DNA of 6,882 bases, from positions 1 to 6,882 of the forward strand of contig JAOADF010000077.1 in NCBI GenBank assembly GCA_026417425.1, written 5' to 3'. Positions 1-6,617 of the stretch are shown piece by piece (position 1 is the first letter of the stretch; every line of letters starts with the position of its first letter). A program made the translations under genes and the position numbers. The notes below the pieces were generated by a model. It saw only the letters and a program-made list of their open reading frames with translations, was not told the origin of the DNA and ran no database searches. Source of the stretch: Dictyoglomaceae bacterium (GTDB lineage: Bacteria; Dictyoglomota; Dictyoglomia; Dictyoglomales; Dictyoglomaceae).

Positions 1-572
1 TTATAATCAATAAGGACCGTTAAATTGAAAAGATTATATTTTACTGCAAATCTTCTTGCCTCAGAAATTTGTCCCTTTTGTTGTTCTCCATCTCCCATTA
101 CCACAAAGACATGAAAATCTTTTTTAAGAAGTCTTGCGGAAAGAGCCATACCACATCCTGCAGAAAGACCTTGCCCTAAGTTTCCAGTACTCCATTCCAC
201 TCCCGGAACATATCTTTCCACATGTCCCTCAAAAATGCTTCCTGCAAGCCTAAAATAAGCTATTGCTTTATCAATATCAAAGAATCCTAAATTTCCAAGG
301 GCAGAATAAACTCCAGGAGATGTATGTCCATGACTTATTATTATCCTATCCCTGTCAGGATTTCTTGGATTCTTAGGATCAATATTGGCAAAGAGAAAAA
401 GGGTAAGATACATCTCAATAGAGGACATGGATCCTCCTGGATGTCCTGATCCTGCCAATGTGGTCATCTTTAAAATATCTCCTCTGCACTTATGGGCTAA
501 TCCTTTTAAATATTTTAATGTGTCTTCTTCTATCTTTTCATCAAAAAAAATTTTTTTAAGATAAACCCTCAT
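1..572 (-). CDS. tkt: Transketolase, N-terminal (TPP-binding) part, truncated by window edge
   Basis: The first 190 codons of a thiamine-diphosphate enzyme; the reading frame stays open to the left edge. Seen in the sequence: GSGHPGG at residues 41-47, SHGHTSPG at 80-87, GHVERY from 116, STGNLGQG at 128-135, and the TPP/metal motif beginning GDGEQQKGQ at 160-168. These align with the E. coli transketolase blocks that supply the active-site histidines (here H44, H83, H117) and the Asp that binds the divalent metal (D161). Transketolase moves two-carbon ketol units between sugar phosphates in the cytosolic pentose phosphate pathway. The start is ATG at 572-570 with GGAGG (584-580) seven bases upstream. 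The short N-terminus and the sequence style resemble split transketolases, where a second gene encodes the C-terminal half, but the part that would settle this lies outside the window. The gene is divergent from the GntR regulator. Confidence 0.92.
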   Translation of the reverse strand, partial: MRVYLKKIFFDEKIEEDTLKYLKGLAHKCRGDILKMTTLAGSGHPGGSMSSIEMYLTLFLFANIDPKNPRNPDRDRIIISHGHTSPGVYSALGNLGFFDIDKAIAYFRLAGSIFEGHVERYVPGVEWSTGNLGQGLSAGCGMALSARLLKKDFHVFVVMGDGEQQKGQISEARRFAVKYNLFNLTVLIDY

Positions 573-603
573 TTTTTAACCTCCAAAGTATAATTTAGAA
601 GCT

Positions 604-612
604 ATTATATCA
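604..612 (-). promoter_or_regulatory. Extended -10 promoter of the transketolase gene
   Basis: Read on the minus strand, a perfect TATAAT (609-604) is preceded by TGA (612-610), forming an extended -10 element. No good -35 is seen at the usual distance (ATCTTA at 632-627 is the 17-bp-spaced hexamer). The predicted transcript start near 597 leaves a leader of about 25 bases that contains the GGAGG ribosome binding site. Confidence 0.7.
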
Positions 613-639
613 TAAAAATTTATTTTTAAGATATCCTTC

Positions 640-668
640 TTGACAAAAATTATTTTCATTGCTATATT
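640..668 (+). promoter_or_regulatory. Near-consensus sigma-70-type promoter of the gntR gene
   Basis: A perfect TTGACA (640-645) is followed after 17 bp by TATATT (663-668). TGC (660-662) lies immediately before the -10, making it an extended -10 as well. The predicted transcription start is about 675. This makes the upstream in-frame TTG at 659 untranslatable from this promoter and moves the regulator start to ATG 689. It is the only strong plus-strand promoter I see before the transporter genes, so it may drive the whole block to the terminator at 4458-4489. Confidence 0.8.
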
Positions 669-682
669 TTAAGCAAGAGATA

Positions 683-697
683 AGATGTATGACATCT
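683..697. promoter_or_regulatory. Candidate GntR/FadR-type operator centred on the regulator start codon
   Basis: AGATGT-ATG-ACATCT is a perfect inverted repeat with 6-bp arms and a 3-bp centre, and the centre is the predicted ATG start. It contains the GT-N3-AC core known for FadR-subfamily GntR operators. It lies about 8 to 22 bases after the predicted transcription start, where a bound dimer would block the strong promoter. Autorepression is inferred; no second copy of this exact palindrome was noticed upstream of the transporter genes. Confidence 0.5.
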
Positions 698-1453
698 AAC
701 AATTTAGAGATAGTTAGAAATAAAATGAAAAGAAAAAAAGAGAGAATTTTTAAGAAAGTTCCCTCAATTGATGTTCAATTATTCCTTCAAGAACAAATTA
801 AAAAGTATATTATTGAAAAAAATTTTTCTCCAGGAGACAAACTTCCCAGTGAGACGGAACTTTCTAAGGAATTTGGGGTAAGCAGAAGTACTATAAGAGA
901 AGCTTTAAGAGCGTTAGAAGGAATAGGTATTTTAATCTCTCAACATGGTAGTGGCTGGTATATTAAATCTTTTAGTTTTGATATCTTAGCTAATAATTTA
1001 GCATACAGTTTACGCTTTGATGTTTATAGTATTTTTGATTTATTAGAAATTAGAAAAATATTGGAGATCTCTTTCTTAAAAGAAGCATTAGAATCTATTA
1101 AAGATAGAGACTTAAAAGAACTTGAAAGGGTAATAACCAATATGGAAAGCAAATCAAAAGAAGGGAAATCTTTCGTAAGAGAAGATATGATGTTTCATAG
1201 AATTCTTTTCAGAAGAGTAAAAAATCAAATACTAGTAAAAATTTTAGACATTTTTTGGGGGCTCTTTGAACATCTCGATGAACCTTTATTATACTCAGCA
1301 AATCAAGAAGGGGTAATTAATTATCATAAAAAAATATTAGAAAATACAAAAGTTAAGGATTATGAGAAAACAAAAATTATTTTAGAGGAACATTTTATAG
1401 ATGTTTATGAAAGATTATCAAGATATAAAGATAATATAAGAAGGGAGGTGTAA
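689..1453 (+). CDS. GntR family transcriptional regulator, FadR/FCD subfamily
   Basis: A 254-residue DNA-binding regulator counted from ATG 689. Residues about 26-93 form the GntR winged helix-turn-helix, with the family signature SPGDKLPSETELSKEFGVSR and then STIREALRALEGIGI, ending in a wing at HGSG. Residues about 112-245 look like the all-helical FCD ligand domain. Its usual metal-binding set is visible as D166 and H170 (D-x3-H), H213 and H235, so a metal-assisted carboxylate or sugar-acid ligand is plausible. The frame extends upstream to a TTG at 659, but that codon lies inside the promoter. ATG 725 (residue 13) is an alternative start; neither ATG has a strong ribosome binding site. 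A lysine-rich stretch precedes the DNA-binding domain. The gene lies 53 bases ahead of the sugar-binding protein gene on the same strand, which suggests it is the local regulator of the importer; the ligand is unknown. Confidence 0.9.
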   Translation: MTSNNLEIVRNKMKRKKERIFKKVPSIDVQLFLQEQIKKYIIEKNFSPGDKLPSETELSKEFGVSRSTIREALRALEGIGILISQHGSGWYIKSFSFDILANNLAYSLRFDVYSIFDLLEIRKILEISFLKEALESIKDRDLKELERVITNMESKSKEGKSFVREDMMFHRILFRRVKNQILVKILDIFWGLFEHLDEPLLYSANQEGVINYHKKILENTKVKDYEKTKIILEEHFIDVYERLSRYKDNIRREV

Positions 1454-1469
1454 AAAAAATATTTTTTAC
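1450..1469. repeat. A/T-rich inverted repeat between gntR and the binding-protein gene
   Basis: GTAAAAAA and TTTTTTAC are perfect 8-bp arms around AATA, overlapping the gntR stop codon (1451-1453). As RNA it would be a weak hairpin and not a convincing terminator, because the stem is nearly all A-U and no U-tract follows. It could be an operator or a curved-DNA site controlling the transporter genes; the function is unproven. Confidence 0.35.
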
Positions 1470-1506
1470 TCTTAATAAGTTAACGAACGGGGAGGTGTAT
1501 TTTTAA

Positions 1507-2751
1507 ATGAAAAATTCTAAGTTTTTGATTTTCTTTATATTAGTTTTGATTTTGGCGCTTCTTATTTCACCTATACAGGGGCAAAAAAAGACTGTTATAA
1601 AATATTGGTTATGGTTAGACGATCCTACAGATCCTATGTTTCCAGATCTTGTAAAACAATTTAATTCTCTAAATCCCGATATTCAAGTTGAATATGAGTT
1701 AATTCCATTAGCTCAGTACTATGATAAATTGGTAACTGCAGTGGGAGCAGGAACTGCACCCGATTGTGCAAGATTTAAAGATTGGTGGCTTGGAGCCTTT
1801 GTTGATGCTGGTGCTTTAGAACCTTTAGATAATTATTTAAATAATTGGAATGGATATAAAGATGTAATTACAAATCTTTGGACTACTGGGAAAATACATG
1901 CAAAAAGCCCTATATATATGATGCCCCATCAACTTATAACTTTCTATTTATATTATCGAAAGGATTGGTTTAAAGAAAAAAATTTGCCACCTCCAACAGA
2001 TCTTAGTAAATTCTTAGATGCAGCTAAAAAATTAACAGATCCATCTAAAAATCGATATGGATTTGGCTTAAGAGGTGGTGCCGGAGGGCAGGATCAATGG
2101 TTAGCATTTATGGTAGCTCAAGGAGCAAGATTAGTAGATAGAACAGGAAAAGTTATAGCGGATTCTCCTGAGGCAATTTTAGCAAATCAATGGTATATAG
2201 ATCTATTTAGAGTTCATAAAGTAGCTCCCCCTTCTGCCCCTACCGATGCCTATGCACAAGTTTTAGGAGCTTTCCAGGCAGGAATTACAGCAATGATGGC
2301 ACATCATGTAGGCTCCTCTGTATTAGTCACTCAAAGATTGGGAGAAGAAAATGTAGGGGTGGTTCCTATGCCTCCTGCTGATCCAAGAAGGCCTGCAACA
2401 ATGATGACTATGAGTGGAAATGTAATACTTTCAGGCTCTAAAAATAAAGATGCAGCCTTTAAATTTATTAGTTGGTTAACAGAAAAGGATCAAATGGATA
2501 AATGGTGCAGATCTCGACAGGGGCAACTTCCAGTTTTAAAATCTGTGGCATCTATGCCATATTATATGAATAATATATTCTTTAAAGTTTCCTTGGATCA
2601 GGCAAAATATGCTATAGCATGGCCTCCTTTACCAGGAGTAGGTTATATTAGTGCTCAATTATGGCTAAGTTTAATGCAAAGAGCATTGCTTGGAGAAATA
2701 ACTTCTAAGGAAATGATGGTGGAGATCGCAAATGCACTTAGAAAGAAGTAA
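1507..2751 (+). CDS. Sugar ABC transporter, extracellular substrate-binding protein (family 1)
   Basis: A 414-residue solute-binding protein of the SBP_bac_1 (maltose/oligosaccharide) type that captures sugar outside the membrane and delivers it to the two permeases downstream. Residues 1 to about 25 are a signal peptide: a short Lys-containing start, a long hydrophobic core from about residue 6, and a likely cut near SPIQG-QKK. There is no lipobox cysteine, so it is predicted to be released or held non-covalently rather than lipid-anchored. The mature chain opens with the typical KYWLWLDDP strand, then helix PMFPDLVKQFNSLNPDIQVE (43-62) and AGTAPD (81-86), features common to this family. Aromatic residues (WW at 93-94, several Trp near 370-390) could stack on a sugar. 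The start ATG has GGGGAGGTG (1489-1497) nine bases upstream. The substrate cannot be read from the sequence; an oligosaccharide is the usual choice for CUT1 systems. Confidence 0.9.
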   Translation: MKNSKFLIFFILVLILALLISPIQGQKKTVIKYWLWLDDPTDPMFPDLVKQFNSLNPDIQVEYELIPLAQYYDKLVTAVGAGTAPDCARFKDWWLGAFVDAGALEPLDNYLNNWNGYKDVITNLWTTGKIHAKSPIYMMPHQLITFYLYYRKDWFKEKNLPPPTDLSKFLDAAKKLTDPSKNRYGFGLRGGAGGQDQWLAFMVAQGARLVDRTGKVIADSPEAILANQWYIDLFRVHKVAPPSAPTDAYAQVLGAFQAGITAMMAHHVGSSVLVTQRLGEENVGVVPMPPADPRRPATMMTMSGNVILSGSKNKDAAFKFISWLTEKDQMDKWCRSRQGQLPVLKSVASMPYYMNNIFFKVSLDQAKYAIAWPPLPGVGYISAQLWLSLMQRALLGEITSKEMMVEIANALRKK

Positions 2752-3640
2752 TTTAATTTACAGATGGGAGAAAAGGGTCTTCCCTTTTCTCCTTCTTTTA
2801 CCTGCATTTATACTTATTATTGGGGTTGTCGCATATCCTATTGTTAGAGCTCTTTGGTTAAGTTTTCATAATTATAATCCTTTAAAACCTCATGCTTCTG
2901 AATATACAGGTTTTGAGAATTATCTAAAAATTTTAAGAGATTCTGTTTTTTCCATAGCGTTAAGAAATTCTATTTTTTGGATTATAGGTGTAGTTCTTTT
3001 TCAATTTTTAGGTGGCTTATTAGGAGCTCTTATTTTGAGGCAAAATTTTAGAGGGAGATCTATTGTAAGAGGATTATCTCTTATACCATGGGTTACTCCA
3101 AGTATTTTAATTGCTATTATGTGGATTTGGATGTTGGATGGTAATTATGGAATAATAAACGATATTCTCCTAAAACTGGGAATAATATCCAAATATATTC
3201 CATGGCTGGCTCAAAAGAATACTGCTCTCCCCTCTGTTATGATAGCAGATATATGGAGAGGTATTCCCTTTTTTGCTATTATGTTATTAGCAGCGATGGA
3301 GGCGATACCTGAGGAACTTTATGAAGCTGCTAAAATAGATGGAGCAGGTCCTTTTAAGATTTTTACTCATATAACCTGGCCTCTTATTCTTCCTACGGTA
3401 ATTATCACTACCATGCTTAGAATTATATGGACTGCAAATCATATGGATCTAATTCTTATTATGACCGATGGTGGACCTGGATTTAGCAGTTTAATTATAC
3501 CATTAATGTCTTATCACACTGCTTATAAACAACTAAATTTTGGATATGGAGCTACGATTGCTATATTACAGGGTTTATTTCTCATAATATTTATTTCCCT
3601 CTATTTAAGACTTCTTAGAAAAAGGGGGAGTATCTATTGA
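2732..3640 (+). CDS. Sugar ABC transporter permease (MalF/UgpA-like)
   Basis: A 302-residue inner-membrane subunit of a CUT1 importer with about six hydrophobic segments (roughly 16-38, 79-103, 112-134, 166-190, 216-236 and 273-294). The cytoplasmic coupling loop with the EAA motif is clear at 194-221 (EELYEAAKIDGAG, then PLILP); it docks onto the ATPase. TDGGPG at 245-250 is the typical MalF-type periplasmic-loop signature, so this is the MalF-like member of the pair. ATG 2732 lies inside the end of the binding-protein gene (20-base overlap) and is preceded by GGTGGAGAT (2718-2726). No other ATG, GTG or TTG lies in frame nearby, so the overlap appears real and implies translational coupling. 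Its stop overlaps the start of the next permease. Confidence 0.92.
   Translation: MHLERSNLIYRWEKRVFPFLLLLPAFILIIGVVAYPIVRALWLSFHNYNPLKPHASEYTGFENYLKILRDSVFSIALRNSIFWIIGVVLFQFLGGLLGALILRQNFRGRSIVRGLSLIPWVTPSILIAIMWIWMLDGNYGIINDILLKLGIISKYIPWLAQKNTALPSVMIADIWRGIPFFAIMLLAAMEAIPEELYEAAKIDGAGPFKIFTHITWPLILPTVIITTMLRIIWTANHMDLILIMTDGGPGFSSLIIPLMSYHTAYKQLNFGYGATIAILQGLFLIIFISLYLRLLRKRGSIY
3624..3639 (+). promoter_or_regulatory. Ribosome binding site and TTG start that fix the second permease
   Basis: GGGGGAG (3624-3630) stands six bases before TTG (3637-3639). The TTG shares its last two bases with the TGA stop of the previous gene, giving a TTGA overlap. The next in-frame ATG would be residue 26, in the middle of the first membrane segment, so TTG is the real start. 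Confidence 0.85.
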
Positions 3641-4458
3641 GGAAAAATCAATTTTTTAAATATTTTACTATCCTTATTTGGTTATCTTTTATATTAATCC
3701 CCTATATATGGATGTTTATAACTTCAATCAAATCTCCTAATGAGCTTTATACCTTTCCTTTAAAATACTTTCCTCATAAACCTACATTAGAAGGTTATAA
3801 ACTACTTATTGAAACTACTCCTTTTTTATCTTATATGAAAAATAGTATAATTGTTGCAATATTTACTGTAATTATTGCATTATTTGTAGCAATTCTTGCT
3901 TCCTACAGTTTTTCAAGATTTGATTTTAAAGGTAAAATGCCCCTTTCCTTCATCTTTCTAATTACTCAAATGTTTCCTGCTATTCTTCTTGCAATTCCCT
4001 TATTCTTACTTATGAGGAATTTAGGAATCCTGAACACACCTTTATCTCTAATATTAGCTCATAGTACCTTTGCTGTTCCCTTTTCTACTTGGATGATTAC
4101 AGGTTTTTTAAACTCTATTCCCAGAGAATTAGATGAAGCAGCTCAAATAGATGGATGTGGTAAGTTAGGCGCTTTAAGACATGTAATTATTCCTGTTGCT
4201 TCCCCTGGTATAATTGCTGCAACCATTTATATATTTATTTATTCTTGGAATGAATTTCTATATGCTCTTACCTTTACTTCTGATATAAGGGCAAGAACTA
4301 TTCCTGTGGGACTCCATACCTTTATGGGAGAATATATAATAAGATGGGACTTATTAACTGCAGGGGGAGTAATAACAGGTCTACCAGTAATAATATTCTT
4401 TATGATTATTCAAAAATATCTTATTAAAGGATTAACAGAGGGTGCAGTTAAAGGATAA
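3637..4458 (+). CDS. Sugar ABC transporter permease (MalG/UgpE-like)
   Basis: A 273-residue inner-membrane partner of the preceding permease; the two form the transmembrane channel of the CUT1 importer. About six hydrophobic segments are visible (roughly 8-28, 70-93, 103-126, 134-158, 184-205 and 242-262). The ATPase-docking EAA loop is at 161-190 (IPRELDEAAQIDGCG, then IIPVASPG). MalG-type hallmarks are the SYSFSRFDFKGK stretch near 89-100, the Y-S-W-N-E-F motif at 202-207, and a short C-terminus (LTEGAVKG), which in MalG-type proteins reaches into the ATPase dimer. It starts with TTG overlapping the previous stop, so it is co-translated. No ATPase gene follows; the gene ends in a terminator. 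The ATP-binding subunit must be encoded elsewhere, as with shared MsmK/UgpC-type ATPases. Confidence 0.92.
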   Translation: MRKNQFFKYFTILIWLSFILIPYIWMFITSIKSPNELYTFPLKYFPHKPTLEGYKLLIETTPFLSYMKNSIIVAIFTVIIALFVAILASYSFSRFDFKGKMPLSFIFLITQMFPAILLAIPLFLLMRNLGILNTPLSLILAHSTFAVPFSTWMITGFLNSIPRELDEAAQIDGCGKLGALRHVIIPVASPGIIAATIYIFIYSWNEFLYALTFTSDIRARTIPVGLHTFMGEYIIRWDLLTAGGVITGLPVIIFFMIIQKYLIKGLTEGAVKG

Positions 4459-4489
4459 AAAAGGGGGGGATTTTTATCCCCCTTTTTTT
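4458..4489. terminator. Bidirectional intrinsic terminator between convergent operons
   Basis: GGGGGAT (4465-4471) pairs perfectly with ATCCCCC (4476-4482) around a TTTT loop. The stem extends through two G-U pairs and five A-U pairs, with a run of seven T (4483-4489) on the plus-strand side and T-rich sequence on the minus-strand side (complement of the A-run 4457-4462). It touches the TAA of the second permease (4456-4458) and the TAA of nuoF (4490-4488). Both stop codons therefore abut or lie inside the hairpin. Confidence 0.9.
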
Positions 4490-6122
4490 ATACTCTCTCA
4501 ACTAAAATTTTCTTCTCCTTACATCTTCCTGCAACACAATATTTATCTTTGAAATGAGCAATAAATTCCTCTTTAAAATATTTAAGGGCAGAACCTACGG
4601 GTAAATATACAGACTGTCCCAAGGGACAGAAGGAGGTATCTCTCATGACTAAACTTATATTTTCCATCTCTTCTAAATCTTTTTCATTCCCTTCTAAATG
4701 GGAAATTTTTTCAATTATATCCACTAATTTTTTCGTTCCTACTCTGCAAGGGGTACATCTTCCACAGGATTCATGTTTAAAAAAGTGAAGAACACTTTTC
4801 ATCATATCAACAATACAGGCGGATTCATTCATGACTAAAATGGCACCAGATCCCAATACTGCTGCATATTCCTTCAAATTATCAAAGTCCATCTTAACAT
4901 CTAACATCTCTTCTCCTAAGAAGGCTCCAGCAGCTCCCCCAACTAAGGCACATTTAAATTTCTTTCCTTCTTGAATTCCACCACCATATTGAAAGATTAT
5001 TTCCCTTAATGTTGTTCCCATCTCTACTTCTATAAGTCCAGCGTTAACAACATTGCCAAGAATTGTATATACTTTTGTTCCAGGACATTTCTCTGTTCCA
5101 AATTGTTTAAACCACTGGGCACCATTTAGGATAATATCAGGAACATTTGCTAAGGTTTCCACATTGTTGACCGAGGTGGGCTTTTCCCACAATCCCTTTA
5201 CTACAGGATAGGGAGGTTTTATCCTTGGAATTCCCCTTTTTCCTTCCAAAGATTCAATAAGTGCGGTTTCTTCTCCACAAATATAGGCTCCTGCACCCTT
5301 TTTAATATAAATATCAAAGGAAAAGTCAGTCCCAAGAATATTTTCTCCAAGGAGTCCATAATTTCTTGCAGTATCTATAGCTTTTTGCATCCTTTCTATA
5401 GAAAGCTTATATTCTCCCCTAATGTAAATATATCCTAATCTTGCTCCTATGGCATATCCTGCTAAAGCCATTCCTTCCACAATCCTGTAGGGATCTCCTT
5501 CAAGAATAAGCCTATCTTTAAAGGTTCCTGGCTCTCCCTCATCCGCATTACATAAAATGTATTTTTCATCCCCCTGAGCTCTCCTTGTAAATTCCCATTT
5601 TAGACCTGTAGGGAATCCTGCCCCTCCCCTTCCTCTAAGACCAGAATTTTTTACTTCTAAGATTACATCTTCAGGAGTCATTTCTGTTAATGCCTTTGCT
5701 AAAGCAGAAAATCCTCCCACTGCAATATATTCCTCTATACTTTCAGGATTTATAACTCCGCTGTTTTTCAATACTATTCTTGTCTGCTTTTTAGTTAGTC
5801 CTACCTCTTCTCGAGATACAAATGGGGGAGGTGTAGCGGTTATAATCAATCTTTTCAATGGTCTTCCTTTAATAAAATGCTCCTCTACCAACTCTGGTAT
5901 ATCCTCAACCTTTACATTTCCATAAAATACCCCTTCAGGATATACAACCATTATCACTCCCTTTCCAATTATGCCAAGGGTTCCCGTTTCCACAACACAA
6001 ATTTCTTTTTCCAAATTTCTTCTTTTCAATTCTTCTATAAGTGCGGACTCAACCTCTTTAACCCCCGCAATAATAGTATTAGCATCCACAGATATTAATA
6101 CATGACTCCTTGGTATTGTCAT
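4488..6122 (-). CDS. nuoF: NuoF/HndC-like NADH-binding FMN and [4Fe-4S] subunit with degenerate N-terminal ferredoxin domain
   Basis: A 544-residue cytosolic flavoprotein that takes hydride from NAD(P)H onto FMN and passes electrons to Fe-S clusters. Visible in order: a thioredoxin-like domain (1 to about 90); the nucleotide/FMN core with GLRGRGGAGFPTGLKW (161-176), CNADEGEPGTFKDR (191-204), GAGAYICGEETALIESLEG (276-294) and SVNNVETL (317-324); an SLBB-like stretch near 350-400; and the [4Fe-4S] ligands C453, C456, C459 (CGRCTPC) and C499. Relatives in NAD-linked Fe-hydrogenases carry four cysteines in the first domain; here S11, T16, T48 and I52 stand in their places. They also end in a two-cluster ferredoxin domain; here the protein stops shortly after H523, C529 and C534. 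The start ATG overlaps the nuoE stop (ATGA) and has GGGGTG just upstream. The physiological partner is not in the window. Confidence 0.93.
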   Translation of the reverse strand: MTIPRSHVLISVDANTIIAGVKEVESALIEELKRRNLEKEICVVETGTLGIIGKGVIMVVYPEGVFYGNVKVEDIPELVEEHFIKGRPLKRLIITATPPPFVSREEVGLTKKQTRIVLKNSGVINPESIEEYIAVGGFSALAKALTEMTPEDVILEVKNSGLRGRGGAGFPTGLKWEFTRRAQGDEKYILCNADEGEPGTFKDRLILEGDPYRIVEGMALAGYAIGARLGYIYIRGEYKLSIERMQKAIDTARNYGLLGENILGTDFSFDIYIKKGAGAYICGEETALIESLEGKRGIPRIKPPYPVVKGLWEKPTSVNNVETLANVPDIILNGAQWFKQFGTEKCPGTKVYTILGNVVNAGLIEVEMGTTLREIIFQYGGGIQEGKKFKCALVGGAAGAFLGEEMLDVKMDFDNLKEYAAVLGSGAILVMNESACIVDMMKSVLHFFKHESCGRCTPCRVGTKKLVDIIEKISHLEGNEKDLEEMENISLVMRDTSFCPLGQSVYLPVGSALKYFKEEFIAHFKDKYCVAGRCKEKKILVERV

Positions 6123-6580
6123 AATTCACCCCTCTTTTCTTCTAAGATTTTATCAATCTTTTCTGGGGTTAAATTTCCATATACTTCATCATTAATCATG
6201 ATGGCTGGAGCTACAGCACAAACCCCTAAACAGCTGGTAAGTTCTAAGGAGAAGGCTTTGTCCTTTGTAGTTTCTCCTACTTCTATTCCCAATTTTTCTT
6301 TAAGATAATCCAAAAGAGATTCAGAACCCATAAGATGACAAGGAGGAGAATCACAGATTCTTATTATAAATTTTCCTCGGGGTTTTAAACTAAACATGCT
6401 GTAAAAAGTTGCCACTCCTTCTACATAACTATATGGAAGATTTAAATATCGAGCACAAGCGGAAATATCTTCTGGAGTTAAGTAATTATAGGGGTTATTG
6501 TCCTGAAGGGCATGAAGAATTTCTAAAATATATTCTTGACTTTGAGGAAAACTTTTAAGAATATCTTCCCTTGTTCCCAT
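6119..6580 (-). CDS. nuoE: NuoE/HndA-like [2Fe-2S] subunit
   Basis: A 153-residue thioredoxin-fold [2Fe-2S] protein, the standard length for NuoE/HndA/HydC. It has an N-terminal helical part (LTPEDISACARYLNLPYSYV at 34-53, then ATFYSMF) followed by the ferredoxin fold. The four cluster ligands are intact: C76 and C81 (C-x4-C in CDSPPC), C117 and C121 (CLGVC). It forms the small partner of the NuoF-type flavoprotein encoded immediately downstream and is translationally coupled to it by an ATGA overlap. In related enzymes this cluster accepts electrons from FMN or lies on a side branch. ATG 6580 is preceded by GGGAGG (6590-6585) at a rather short four-base gap, and the gene is the first of its operon after the promoter at 6618-6646. 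Confidence 0.95.
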   Translation of the reverse strand: MGTREDILKSFPQSQEYILEILHALQDNNPYNYLTPEDISACARYLNLPYSYVEGVATFYSMFSLKPRGKFIIRICDSPPCHLMGSESLLDYLKEKLGIEVGETTKDKAFSLELTSCLGVCAVAPAIMINDEVYGNLTPEKIDKILEEKRGEL

Positions 6581-6617
6581 ACTGCCTCCCGTTATAAGGT
6601 AGAATATTTCTTATAGA

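Noticed and set aside
659..688. N-terminal extension of the GntR regulator from TTG 659
   Set aside because: The codon lies within the extended -10 of the gene's promoter, has no ribosome binding site, and the extra residues do not resemble the family.
1507..1585. Lipoprotein signal on the sugar-binding protein
   Set aside because: The hydrophobic signal peptide is clear, but there is no cysteine near the cleavage region, so no lipobox.
5877..6098. Plus-strand open frame of 73 codons
   Set aside because: It lies antisense inside the well-supported nuoF gene, has no ribosome binding site of note and no recognisable protein features.
6102..6308. Plus-strand open frame of 68 codons
   Set aside because: Antisense to nuoE and the nuoE/nuoF junction, whose conserved cysteine motifs show the minus strand is coding.
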